A DNA stretch of 47,219 nucleotides from Terriglobia bacterium (GTDB lineage: Bacteria > Acidobacteriota > Terriglobia > Bryobacterales > Bryobacteraceae), in assembly GCA_025358575.1 (NCBI GenBank), contig JANYJA010000018.1, positions 1 through 47,219 on the forward strand, given 5' to 3'. The notes under the pieces were generated by a model, which saw only the letters and a list, made by a program, of their open reading frames with translations, searched no databases and had not been told where the DNA came from. The position numbers and the translations under genes are program-made. Shown here in pieces: positions 15,817-24,402 of the stretch. The first letter of the stretch is position 1. Each line of letters starts with the position of its first letter.

Positions 15817-18432
15817 ATGCGTCTCCCCTGGAACGGAATGGAAGCCGCCTTGAAGCGTGAAATTGCCCATCACCTGGAGGCGCTGACGGCAGAGCATGAG
15901 CGCCGCGGACACTCCCGCGAGGAGGCTGTGCGGATGGCGAACCGCGAATTCGGCGGCAGTGAGCAAGTGAAAGAAATGTGCCGGGACGAGCGGCGGTGGG
16001 CGTGGATGCCGGGTATCTGGCAGGATGTGGTCTTCGCCATTCGCCAGATACGCCGTTCTCCCGGCTTTGCCGTCACGGCCGTGGTTACCCTGGCGCTGGG
16101 GATTGCCGCGAACGTCATCGTGTTCGGGGTGCTGCAGGCGTTGATTCTGCGGCCACTGGACGTGCCTCACCCCGAGCGGGTGATGACGCTTTCGCCCTCC
16201 AGTCGCGCCTACCCGGTATTTGCTTATCCGGAAGTGCGCGATGTGCGCGACAACAACACCGTGTTTTCCGCGGTTGCCGCCGATACCATTGGGAATTTCG
16301 GGCTGGAAGCCGACGGAGTCACGCGGCCGGTTTGGGGATACGCGGTGAGCGGACAATACTTCGAAGTGGTCGCCATCAAGCCATTTCTGGGGCGGCTTCT
16401 CCAACGCGCCGATGACGATCATCCCGGAGCGTCGGATGCCGTGGTGCTTTCCTGGACGGCCTGGAACAGTCTTTTTGGCGGGGATCGCAACATCGTTGGA
16501 AAGACGGTGCGTATCGACAAGCATCCGTGCACGATCGTGGGCGTTACCCAGGAAGGGTTCCACGGGATTGAAGAATTTCTGCAGCCCTCAATTTTCGTTC
16601 CCTTGGCGAATCAAACTTTTGCGGACACAGCCAACTGGTCGGAGCAGCGGCATGACAAGAACCTGTTTTCCGTGGTGCGCCTGAAAGACGGGGTTACGGT
16701 GCCACAGGCCGAGGCCGAACTGAATTTGATTGCGGCCCGTGTGCGGAAGCAATATCCGTCGGAGGAAGAGGGGCTGTCATTCACTCTGGTTCGTCCTGGT
16801 CTGGTGGGCGGTTATCTGGGCGGCCCGGCGCGCGCCTTTCTGGCTGGTGTGATGGGGCTAGCGGGGATCGTGCTGCTGGCCGCGTGCGTGAACCTCGGCA
16901 GCCTTTTCGCAGCGCGCACCGCGGATTGCACGCGCGAGATTGCCATTCGCCTAGCCATCGGATCGAGCCGCTGGCGGGTTGTGCGTCAGGTGCTAGTGGA
17001 GGCGTTTTTGATTTCGATTCTGGGGGGCATCTGCGCCTGCGGTTTGGCTTGGATCGCGCTAACTGGCCTCGCTTCCTGGAATTTTCCGAGCGATTACCCA
17101 ATCAAGTTTGCCGTGCTGCCGGACCCATCGCTAATTCTCATAGCTTTACTGATTTCGGTGCTCGCCGGCTTATTGTTCGGAGTGATGCCGCTGGGCCAGA
17201 TCTTCAAGACCGATCCCAATGACGCGATTAAGAGCGGTGGAATCCAGACTTCAGCCGGGCGCCGGTGGGCGCTTCGCGACATCCTGCTGGCGGGGCAGAT
17301 CGCGCTTTGCTGCGTAACCATCACCGCCGCGTTGGTGTCGCTCCGCGGCCTGGGAAAAACGATGACCATGGACCTTGGCATCCAGCCGCGGAATGTTGTG
17401 GTGACGAAGTTCGACCTGAGTCAAGCGGGCTATTCGGCTCAGACGGGGGAGCAGTTCCAACGCCGGTTGCTGGAACGGGTGTCGCAACTGGCGAGCGTGG
17501 AAGCGGCAGGCTATGCGAATACTCCGCCCTTCGGCGACGTCTCGACGACCGCTGTCTTCACGCAACAGACGATCGAGTTCAAACCTTCCAACAAGGCGCT
17601 GACGGCCTTCCTCTTCGACGTGTCACCGGGTTACTTCAGAGCCGCGGGAACGCCGCTGATAGAGGGGCGCGATATCAGGTTTAGCGACACCGCCACGACG
17701 CCCGCCGTAGCCGTGGTTAATCGGGAGTTTGTCCGGCATCTCTTCCATTCCGAACACGCTGTGGGCCGCCAATTCAAGAATCACTTGGGCCAGGCGATCG
17801 AGATCGTGGGCATGGTGGCCGATGGAAGATACCTTTCGGTCAGCGAGGATCAGCACGGCGCGGCGTTTTATCCGATTTTGCAGCACCCTACCCCCACTAC
17901 GGCGCTTGTGGTCCGAGCTAGGGGCAGCGCGGATGAGATGGCAGCCGAGATTCGCGGAGTGGTTCGCGATCTGGACCGGAGCGTTCCTATTCGGGATTCG
18001 AGCACCTGGAACCACCAGCTTGCGATGAACTTCTTTCCCTCGCGGGTGGCGACGGTCGCTCTCGGGATGTTTGGCGCGTTTGGGCTGCTGCTTTCGATTG
18101 CGGGCACGTTCGGGCTAGCGTCGTATACGGTGAGCAAACGGATGCGCGAGCTGAGTATTCGAGTGGCGCTGGGGGCGGAGGCAAAGGAGATTGTCGCGGC
18201 GTCGCTGGGCCGGATGCTGGTCCTGCTGGGGTCGGGCGCGGTGGTGGGGATGGTGCTGGGGGCGGCGGCAAGCCAGTTGTTGTCGGCAATTGTGTATCAG
18301 GCTTCCGCGCTGGACCCGGTTGTGCTGGGGGCGGTGGCGCTGACGATGGTGATTACGGGCGCGCTGTCGGTAGCGGGGCCGGTGCGGAGGGCGCTGCGGG
18401 TAGATCCGGCGATGTTGTTAAGGGAGCAGTGA
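15817..18432 (+). CDS. ADOP-type ABC permease (MacB/FtsX-like)
   Basis: 871 residues. The N-terminal ~75 residues are the helical domain of acidobacterial duplicated orphan permeases (EIAHHLEALTAEHERRGHSREEAVRMA... compressed here, then FGGSEQVKEM), followed by the QDVVFAIRQIRRSPGF segment and the first membrane helix near 82-104. Two MacB-type periplasmic domains each precede an FtsX-type block of membrane helices (around 340-460 and 740-865), with the typical end RRALRVDPAMLLREQ. No ATPase gene is adjacent, which is normal for this 'orphan' family; an ATPase elsewhere would be needed for transport. A strong Shine-Dalgarno AGGAGG (15808-15813) sits only 3 bases before the ATG. The transported molecule is unknown. 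Confidence 0.92.
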   Translation: MRLPWNGMEAALKREIAHHLEALTAEHERRGHSREEAVRMANREFGGSEQVKEMCRDERRWAWMPGIWQDVVFAIRQIRRSPGFAVTAVVTLALGIAANVIVFGVLQALILRPLDVPHPERVMTLSPSSRAYPVFAYPEVRDVRDNNTVFSAVAADTIGNFGLEADGVTRPVWGYAVSGQYFEVVAIKPFLGRLLQRADDDHPGASDAVVLSWTAWNSLFGGDRNIVGKTVRIDKHPCTIVGVTQEGFHGIEEFLQPSIFVPLANQTFADTANWSEQRHDKNLFSVVRLKDGVTVPQAEAELNLIAARVRKQYPSEEEGLSFTLVRPGLVGGYLGGPARAFLAGVMGLAGIVLLAACVNLGSLFAARTADCTREIAIRLAIGSSRWRVVRQVLVEAFLISILGGICACGLAWIALTGLASWNFPSDYPIKFAVLPDPSLILIALLISVLAGLLFGVMPLGQIFKTDPNDAIKSGGIQTSAGRRWALRDILLAGQIALCCVTITAALVSLRGLGKTMTMDLGIQPRNVVVTKFDLSQAGYSAQTGEQFQRRLLERVSQLASVEAAGYANTPPFGDVSTTAVFTQQTIEFKPSNKALTAFLFDVSPGYFRAAGTPLIEGRDIRFSDTATTPAVAVVNREFVRHLFHSEHAVGRQFKNHLGQAIEIVGMVADGRYLSVSEDQHGAAFYPILQHPTPTTALVVRARGSADEMAAEIRGVVRDLDRSVPIRDSSTWNHQLAMNFFPSRVATVALGMFGAFGLLLSIAGTFGLASYTVSKRMRELSIRVALGAEAKEIVAASLGRMLVLLGSGAVVGMVLGAAASQLLSAIVYQASALDPVVLGAVALTMVITGALSVAGPVRRALRVDPAMLLREQ

Positions 18433-18589
18433 GGGACGTCAGGTTAGATTTGCGGCCAGAAATTTTTGGCTTGAGCGTGGTTGTCTATCTCGCGACAACG
18501 CCGCCGGCTGGCTTGAATTGCAATCGTTGGACGACTGAGCGTGAATGCCACCGAGGCGCTGCGGTCTAGGACAAGGTGCTGGGTCGTCA

Positions 18590-18889
18590 TTATTTCGAGT
18601 GGATCACGAAAGGTTTGTCAGAGCTGGCGCTGCAAAATCCTTCTTCGATCAGGAGCGGCAAAACATAACTCATAACCTGTGGCGAAATCTTATGTTTAAG
18701 CCAAAGTGTCTCGCCCACAGATCCCTTAACTAACGGCTTCCTGCTCGCGCCCATCAACACCGGGCTTCTGGTAGTGATCTCGTCCCGTATGATCTGAATC
18801 ATTTCCGGCTTAATCTTCGTGGCAGAACTCTCAAACAAGACAAGCAATCCAGTTTTAAGCGAACCGGAATACTCGAAGCGTTTTCGCAT
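18590..18889 (-). CDS. Small conserved-looking protein of unknown function
   Basis: 99 residues from the ATG at 18889; an in-frame ATG at 18910 would add seven residues but has no ribosome-binding site. The protein is well formed, with no low-complexity stretches: RKRFEYSGSLKTGLLVLF, then EMIQIIRDEITTRSPVLMG, VGETLWLKH and SPQVMSYVLPLLIEEGF. These read as a compact alpha/beta protein. No family name is recognised. It lies in an AT-richer stretch together with toxin-antitoxin-type genes and downstream of a HicB-like gene, so a part in a defence or toxin system is possible but unproven. Confidence 0.55.
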   Translation of the reverse strand: MRKRFEYSGSLKTGLLVLFESSATKIKPEMIQIIRDEITTRSPVLMGASRKPLVKGSVGETLWLKHKISPQVMSYVLPLLIEEGFCSASSDKPFVIHSK

Positions 18890-19021
18890 GACGGTTGTTC
18901 CAAAAGGCATGGCGTCTTGGTCTGACCCAAAAATCTATCACCGCAGTGAGCTGATGAAAAAAGTGTTTCAGCAGGCTTTCGATTTTCGTTGCATCTCAAG
19001 CGCCAGAATTGCCTGGGAATT

Positions 19022-19231
19022 CTATGCAGACGACACGACTTCGTCGCGCATGAGGTGAAGACGCATATGCTCCGGCGTCGGCCGGTTGAAAAAGAATGCG
19101 GTCGTCGCCTCGATTACGTTTTTTCGGAGCTCGTTCCAAGTATTGGCCTGCGTGAAGATGTCCTCGGTGAGGCACTCGGCACAGAAGCCGCCGTCAGTTT
19201 CCTGAGTCATTTCAAATACTAATGAGGGCAT
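19022..19231 (-). CDS. HicB-like (DUF1902-type) antitoxin-family protein, orphan
   Basis: 69 residues. The pattern LVFEMTQETDGGFCAECLTEDIFTQ, then TWNELRKNVIEATTAFFF and HMRLHLMRDEV, matches the small HicB-type fold (partial RNase H-like) often mislabelled as an oxoisovalerate dehydrogenase subunit. Such genes usually sit next to a HicA RNA-interferase gene. No HicA-like frame is found within the 130 bases downstream or in the 340 bases upstream, so the partner seems lost or replaced. Base composition is more AT-rich than in the surrounding genes. Confidence 0.7.
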   Translation of the reverse strand: MPSLVFEMTQETDGGFCAECLTEDIFTQANTWNELRKNVIEATTAFFFNRPTPEHMRLHLMRDEVVSSA

Positions 19232-19572
19232 ATATAAGCAATATTACGGTACGCCGGTGGGACGCGAAATTCATTTGCTCTTGCTAATGGCCACCCATCT
19301 TCGTCAAAACGTCGAGGTACAGGGCACGAAGCCGAGCAGCGCGCAGCAGCCCCCACTGGTGCGAGGAACGACGCCTTTACCATATGGCGGAGACTTGATG
19401 GAATTCAAGGCTCTTCGAGCACTAGTCCGGTTCACTGGCCTCCCGGTAACAATCCCATAATCGGTTGATCGTAAATGGCCCGACCCAATCCATATGGCGT
19501 TCTGAAAGAGCGCCTTTCCTGTTTTTGCTTGCATTTTGGCTGAAAGCCAGTTTCCTTGCGCGACTAGCGGGT
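19232..19572 (+). other. 341-bp stretch without a supported gene
   Basis: Both strands were read here. Short open frames exist but none has a recognisable protein, a ribosome-binding site or a good start. Two copies of the 10-mer CCATATGGCG occur at 19380-19389 and 19490-19499; its core CCATATGG is palindromic. The stretch may be remnant sequence from rearrangement in the islet. Confidence 0.4.
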
Positions 19573-19935
19573 TTAGATGGGGAAGAGCCGAACGCGCTGG
19601 CGGCTGGGATCGATTGTCACAAGCGCACCCATTTCCAAATGAGAGGCAGCCGAGTTGACAGCGCGCAGAACTAATTCGCCGATCACGCTTGGGAGGACTT
19701 CCTGAGATCGTAGTTGAATAACACTGGGGCCACTGCTCTTGCCGATTGCTAGCAGTGTGCCGAAATCGAGATCGTGAGTAAACACAATGAAGCTGTTCGC
19801 CGCGGCGTAATCTAAGATTTCAGAATCGCGCGCGGAAATCTCGCCAATTGCGGACCAGTGAATTGCCTCGAAGCCATGATTGACAAAGAATTCAGCCCAC
19901 GAGGGGCTCAAGTTCATGTCAATTAGGAACTTCAC
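19573..19935 (-). CDS. DUF5615-family PIN-like toxin
   Basis: 120 residues from a GTG start. The opening KFLIDMNLSPSWAEFF carries the first acidic active-site residue (D6), and the later segments ISARDSEILDYA and VFTHDLDFGTLL provide the other acidic residues expected of a PIN-like (VapC/Mut7-C related) ribonuclease fold. The start was set at 19935 because this GTG overlaps the antitoxin stop in a GTGA arrangement; the frame is open for 13 more codons but these lie inside the antitoxin gene. Toxins of this kind cut RNA when their antitoxin is degraded. The target is unknown. Confidence 0.84.
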   Translation of the reverse strand: MKFLIDMNLSPSWAEFFVNHGFEAIHWSAIGEISARDSEILDYAAANSFIVFTHDLDFGTLLAIGKSSGPSVIQLRSQEVLPSVIGELVLRAVNSAASHLEMGALVTIDPSRQRVRLFPI

Positions 19936-20162
19936 GCAGCGGGGATGGGAACTTCGATCTCTTCCACCCGCCACGCAGCGTAGGCGAGGGATTGATTGAT
20001 ATCTTCATCTTGCAGATATGGGTAGGCGGCGAGGATTTCGGCGCGCGAATGGCCGGAGGCGACGAGGCCAACTACCATGCCGACGGTGACACGCATTCCG
20101 CGCAGACAGGGTTTGCCGCCCATGACTTCGGGGTTGCGGGTGATGCGATCGAGAGCGGGCAT
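19932..20162 (-). CDS. DUF433-family antitoxin
   Basis: 76 residues. The sequence ITRNPEVMGGKPCLRGMRVTVG, then ASGHSRAEILAAYPYLQDEDINQSLAYAAWRVEEIEV, is the standard DUF433 winged-helix antitoxin, which usually binds its own promoter and neutralises a DUF5615 toxin. Its stop overlaps the toxin GTG by 4 bases. A TAGAAT -10 box on the same strand (20176-20181) lies 13 bases before the ATG, so the message would have a very short leader. Confidence 0.9.
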   Translation of the reverse strand: MPALDRITRNPEVMGGKPCLRGMRVTVGMVVGLVASGHSRAEILAAYPYLQDEDINQSLAYAAWRVEEIEVPIPAA

Positions 20163-20395
20163 GGGTTAATAAACTATTCTAGCGGTAAGCGGGGGAGGCT
20201 TTGACGGCATCGGGTTAGCCGCGTTCGTCATTTTGTCCGGATCGCAAGAGGTGTGTTTCAGGACCATCTCGGCGATCAAAATTGGTCTGCCTATCCCGAG
20301 AGATATATTTTTTAATAGAAACTTTGCCGATTCATTAGTGTTTGATTTACTTCCACAGGTACTCCTCCAAAGCCCGGAAACTACCCGCCTTACAA

Positions 20396-22498
20396 ATGCG
20401 TCTTCTTTTGCTTGCAGGCCTCGCGGTGTCGATGTCTGCAATTCAGGTTTCAGCTCAAACCCCGCCGCCCGTTCCGTCGGCTTTTCAAGATTTGTATACC
20501 CAGTTGAGCGGCCATATCGCGACGTTTAACACCACGATTAATTCAGGGTGGAACGGCTCCAAGTATCCCGTTCTGAACAGCGCTCAATTGCGATCGGCGG
20601 CTTCGGCCGCGGGTCCCGCGTTGCTGGGCTCGCAATACTACACAGGCGTCTTGAATGAGCTGCAGTCTCTGCAGACTTTAGGGGTGACGGCCGTTACGGT
20701 TCACATCGATTTTCCGCTGCTTGATCCCGCCTATTCCACCAGCTATCAGAACTACTTGAACTTTTATTTGCAGCTAGCTTCGGACATTCGCGCGCGGGGT
20801 CTGAAGCTTCTCGTCGAAGACCAAATCGTTTTTTCCGCCGGCGGCTCGGGGATAAACTGCTCGGCGTTCTATAACAGCCTGAGTTGGTCCCAGTACGAAG
20901 CGGGCAGGGCGCAACAAGCGGCACTGATTGCGCAGCAGATCAAGCCGGATTATCTTTCCGTAATTACCGAGCCGGACACCGAAGCCACCTACAGCCTGAA
21001 GAGCGAGCCAGGCACGGCGAGCGGAAGTCTCGACATGCTGAATCAGATTCTGGCGGCCATTCAGGCGACCGGTGTTCAAGGCGTTCGCGTGGGGGCGGGC
21101 GTGGGGACCTGGCTCAATTCATTTCAAACATTTATTCAGAACTATGCGAGTACGGCCGTGCAGTACATCGACATGCATGTGTATCAGCTTAATGGAACCG
21201 CGCTGCAGAATGCGCTGACGATTGCGACCATGGCGCATGCGGCAGGCAAGCAGGTTTCCATGTCGGAGAACTGGATGTATAAGATGCGTGACAGCGAGCA
21301 AGGCCTCTACACGTCAGACCAAATTCACGCGCGCGACCCATTTAGCTTTTGGGCACCGCTCGATGCAAGCTTCCTGCAGATGATCGCGAATTTCGCGAAT
21401 TATCAGCAGCTCGCGTTCGTTGCGCCGTACAACACGACCTATTTCCATGCCTACCTGGACTACAACACGTACGCCAATTACTCCACATATCAAATTCTGA
21501 GCGCGGCCAACGCGCAATCGAGCGCCGCCATCAACACGGGAATGTTCACGTCGACGGCCTTGGCCTACGAGAACATGTTTTTAAGCCTGCCCGACAAAAT
21601 TCCTCCGAGCGTCCCGACGGGGCTATCGTTCGTCGCCACTCCTTCACAGATCAATCTCGCGTGGGCCGCTTCGTCCGACAATGTGGGTGTCGGCGGATAC
21701 CGGGTCTATCGCAATGGGATTCTGCTGGGAACGACGTGCAGCCTCTACTACAACGACCTAGGTCTGCCGTCGGGCTATTCGGCGCTGTACACGGTTTTGG
21801 CGTATGACGTGGCGGGGAATGCGTCGCCGCTATCCGCTGCTCTTACGGCTAAGACGGTCGACAATATCCCTCCGTCGACTCCCGGAACTCCAAGTTTGAC
21901 TCCCGGGGTCCCAGGACAAATCAAGCTCTCATGGACACCCTCGACCGATAACGTGGCAGTGATTGGATACAAGGTGTATCGGGGTACGTCTCCGACCGCA
22001 TTAAGCCAAATCAGCACGGCAGCCACGAATTCCTACACCGATTCAAAGTGCGTTCCGGGCACGACATATTCATATGCGCTAGTGGCGTATGACGCCGGGG
22101 GAAACGTATCGCCGCAATCGCAGGTGGCTAGCGCCAAGGCACCTTCAGACACCACTCCGCCTTCGGTGCCGACGGGGTTGGCGGGCACGTCGGTCTCGAG
22201 CACCACGATAGCGCTAACGTGGCTGGCGTCAAGCGACGACGTCGCGGTCGCCGGTTACAGCCTTTATCGGGGATCGACGGCTTCCAGTTTGTCGCAGATC
22301 GGTTTTGTGAAGACGCTGCTGTTCACCGACGCCACCGTGACAACGCAGCGCACCTATTACTATTCCGTGGCCGCGGCGGATACCGCGGGAAATTCGTCCG
22401 CCAAGTCTCCGACAATATCGGTGCCTGACGCCTTGACACCAATTAAGAGCGAGTCAGTGGCGGCCGTACCGCTTCTCGCCCGCTTCGACGCGCGATAA
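20396..22498 (+). CDS. Secreted putative glycoside hydrolase with three fibronectin III domains
   Basis: 700 residues from the ATG at 20396; the frame is open upstream, but this ATG begins a clean signal peptide (about 1-20, MRLLLLAGLAVSM...VSA). Residues ~25-395 look like a TIM-barrel hydrolase of the GH-A clan: VTAVTVHIDFPLL, LKLLVEDQIVFS, SVITEPDTEATY with candidate acid/base E192, and VSMSENWMYK with candidate nucleophile E291, about 100 residues apart as expected for that clan. Three FN3 domains follow, near 403-490, 492-585 and 588-680, each opening PPS.P and containing SSDNV or similar. The exact GH family is not recognised. The gene overlaps the convergent DUF1684 gene by 45 bases. 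Confidence 0.72.
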   Translation: MRLLLLAGLAVSMSAIQVSAQTPPPVPSAFQDLYTQLSGHIATFNTTINSGWNGSKYPVLNSAQLRSAASAAGPALLGSQYYTGVLNELQSLQTLGVTAVTVHIDFPLLDPAYSTSYQNYLNFYLQLASDIRARGLKLLVEDQIVFSAGGSGINCSAFYNSLSWSQYEAGRAQQAALIAQQIKPDYLSVITEPDTEATYSLKSEPGTASGSLDMLNQILAAIQATGVQGVRVGAGVGTWLNSFQTFIQNYASTAVQYIDMHVYQLNGTALQNALTIATMAHAAGKQVSMSENWMYKMRDSEQGLYTSDQIHARDPFSFWAPLDASFLQMIANFANYQQLAFVAPYNTTYFHAYLDYNTYANYSTYQILSAANAQSSAAINTGMFTSTALAYENMFLSLPDKIPPSVPTGLSFVATPSQINLAWAASSDNVGVGGYRVYRNGILLGTTCSLYYNDLGLPSGYSALYTVLAYDVAGNASPLSAALTAKTVDNIPPSTPGTPSLTPGVPGQIKLSWTPSTDNVAVIGYKVYRGTSPTALSQISTAATNSYTDSKCVPGTTYSYALVAYDAGGNVSPQSQVASAKAPSDTTPPSVPTGLAGTSVSSTTIALTWLASSDDVAVAGYSLYRGSTASSLSQIGFVKTLLFTDATVTTQRTYYYSVAAADTAGNSSAKSPTISVPDALTPIKSESVAAVPLLARFDAR

Positions 22499-23317
22499 CA
22501 TTCGATTTTGCTTCGGCGGTATCGGACAGGTCGCAAACTGCGTGAACGCGCAGGGCGGATTGCGTGCGTGGTTGAAGTCAATGACAAGCTCGCCGTTTTG
22601 GGCCAGAGGCGTAGTCAAAAAGCGCCCCGAAGCATAGGTCTCGGTGCGTGAAGTTTCATCGCGAAACATGAAAAATAGCTCGGTGGGACTCTCCATCACG
22701 GGCTCCAATCGATAGATTCGTCCATGAAGCTGGAACTCGGCGTAACCGGGACACTCTTGGTTTTCGGTATCGCCCAAAACGTTGGTGATAGGAATTTTTC
22801 TGGGGGGATCGTAGACGACGAAACGAGCTTTTACTCGGTATTGCTCGTTGGGCGGAAACCAGTGAAGTCCGGTAAAATGGACGCGCGTGAGAGCGTGCGG
22901 ATCACGAACCCGCAAACCGTAGCGTGCGCCGCGTTGGATGAGCATCGCGTGGAGATCACCAATCTGAATACGGTCCGGCACGGGTGCGGTATCGGGCGCG
23001 AGGTTAGCGTGAGAGGCAAGCCCGCCGTTAATCAGGATTTTGACGCCAGCAGCGGCGGTAAATGAGGCTTGGCCTTCATGCAGCGAGACGATGCCTGCAT
23101 TTTTCGGCGCCGATGGCGGAAGCACGACCGCGCTTTCCGAGTCCGAGCCAATTCGATTGTCGCCTTCGTGCAGCCATCCGAGTGCGGCCACCGAAAGCCA
23201 GCCATCCTCAGCGCGGAGTGAGGCTTCATATCTCTGCCGCCACTGCTCAAGTGAAGTTTCGTAAGCGCCGGCGGCCGCGAAGAGCGAAATTGGGATCAGG
23301 CAATACAACGCGCGCAT
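22454..23317 (-). CDS. Secreted DUF1684-family protein
   Basis: 287 residues from the ATG at 23317, which begins a signal peptide (MRALYCLIPISLFAAAGA); the frame is open a little further upstream but that part has no signal character. The family hallmark is near the C-terminus: DFNHARNPPCAFTQFATCPIPP. Other conserved parts are DGWLSVAALGWLHEGDNRIG and VHFTGLHWFPPNEQYRV. DUF1684 proteins are widespread and of unknown function. Its start lies 17 bases from that of the divergent cupin gene, so the two may share a compact control region. Confidence 0.87.
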   Translation of the reverse strand: MRALYCLIPISLFAAAGAYETSLEQWRQRYEASLRAEDGWLSVAALGWLHEGDNRIGSDSESAVVLPPSAPKNAGIVSLHEGQASFTAAAGVKILINGGLASHANLAPDTAPVPDRIQIGDLHAMLIQRGARYGLRVRDPHALTRVHFTGLHWFPPNEQYRVKARFVVYDPPRKIPITNVLGDTENQECPGYAEFQLHGRIYRLEPVMESPTELFFMFRDETSRTETYASGRFLTTPLAQNGELVIDFNHARNPPCAFTQFATCPIPPKQNRMLSRVEAGEKRYGRH

Positions 23318-23334
23318 GCTTCTATGATAGGGAA

Positions 23335-23988
23335 ATGCGTTTCCTGTTGATTTTGATCCCGCTGCTCTCACTAAAGGCGCAAACGGATGGCGTGAAGTAC
23401 GACACGCCCGACATTCGTGTTTTGACGGTAACCGACGCGCCCCACCATAAGAGTGCGCTGCACCAGCACAAATCGAATCGCGTGATGATTTATCTGGATG
23501 CCGGCCAAATGGATCTGGTGGACCCGGCGGGCGCGGTGAGGCACATTTCCTGGAAGGCCGGCGAGATGCGCTGGGATCCGGCGGGCGGCATGCACACCAG
23601 CGAGAATGTGGGTTTGGAGCCTTTCCGTATCGTGGAACTAGAGCTCAAACACGCCGGGCGCGAAGGGGAGGCTGGGATGCCTCAAAATCCGTTAGACCCG
23701 GTGAAGGTGGACCCCGACCACTATAAAGTGGAACTCGACAATAACCAGGTGCGCGTGCTGCGCGTCCATTATGGGCCGCACGAAAAGGGAGTGCTTCATG
23801 AGCACGCGCTGCCGCGAGTGGTGGTCTATGTGCACGGCCAGCAGATGCGAGTGACAACACCCGGCGGCCACGCGGACACTGCACAAGCTGCCGCGGGCGA
23901 CGTCAAGATGGCGGCGGGCACGCGGCACACCGAGGAAAACGTCAGCGACAATCCGTTCGATGCCGTAGTGGTCGAGATCAAACCGTAA
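23335..23988 (+). CDS. Secreted double-cupin protein
   Basis: 217 residues from the ATG at 23335 (signal peptide MRFLLILIPLLSLKA); an upstream extension of the frame was rejected because it overlaps the DUF1684 gene. Two similar halves each carry cupin motifs with metal-binding-type histidines: HHKSALHQHKSNRVMIYL and HEKGVLHEHALPRVVVYV, each followed by a W/A-G-E or G-D turn and a TEENV/TSENV segment. This is an internal duplication giving a bicupin in one chain. Substrate and activity are unknown. Confidence 0.82.
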   Translation: MRFLLILIPLLSLKAQTDGVKYDTPDIRVLTVTDAPHHKSALHQHKSNRVMIYLDAGQMDLVDPAGAVRHISWKAGEMRWDPAGGMHTSENVGLEPFRIVELELKHAGREGEAGMPQNPLDPVKVDPDHYKVELDNNQVRVLRVHYGPHEKGVLHEHALPRVVVYVHGQQMRVTTPGGHADTAQAAAGDVKMAAGTRHTEENVSDNPFDAVVVEIKP

Positions 23989-24000
23989 AGAATTTCGGCG

Positions 24001-24393
24001 CTACTCGGGGCGGGTCACTTTCCACGTTCCGGTGTCGACCGAGGTCTCGTCCGATGACTTGGAAGCATACTTACCCTCTAGAGTATTGCCGGTCCATTCA
24101 CCGGTCATGACCGAGTGAAGAGTCATTCCCCCGATCTCATATTCGAAAACCATCTCCAGTTTCGAACCGTCCACTTTTGTGGATTTAGCGGTGCCGATAA
24201 TTTTCTCGCCTTGGTAGACGAAATAGGCGGAGGAATCCCAACTGTCGCCGGCCTTTTTCAAGCTGCAATGAAACTTTCCCGAATCGCCGCTCTGATCGCT
24301 GGTCCATTGACCGTCGTAATCTCCTGGAGCCTGGGCCACCGCGAGGCCCAGCGTAAAAAAACAAAGAAGGCTTAAAGCCGCAAAGAATCTCAT
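24001..24393 (-). CDS. Small secreted beta-rich protein
   Basis: 130 residues with a signal peptide (about 1-20, ending GLAVA). The mature part has regular beta-strand pattern: GDYDGQWTSDQ, KIIGTAKSTKVDGSKLEMVFEYEIGGM and GEWTGNTLEGKYASKS, like small lipocalin-like or DUF-type stress proteins in Acidobacteria. No function is recognised. It lies 9 bases downstream of the TolC-family gene and could be the last gene of the efflux operon. Confidence 0.68.
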   Translation of the reverse strand: MRFFAALSLLCFFTLGLAVAQAPGDYDGQWTSDQSGDSGKFHCSLKKAGDSWDSSAYFVYQGEKIIGTAKSTKVDGSKLEMVFEYEIGGMTLHSVMTGEWTGNTLEGKYASKSSDETSVDTGTWKVTRPE

Positions 24394-24402
24394 GATGCCA
24401 GT

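Noticed and set aside
15962-18432. Possible ABC ATPase partner for the ADOP permease
   Set aside because: No Walker A or signature motif is found in or near the permease; the gene is an orphan permease as is usual for this family.
18433-18589. Possible intrinsic terminator after the ADOP permease (GCCAGAAATTTTTGGC)
   Set aside because: The stem is weak, includes a G-T pair and lacks a following T run.
19257-19534. Short plus- and minus-strand frames of 67-76 codons in the gene-free stretch
   Set aside because: No ribosome-binding site, no recognisable protein and low-quality composition.
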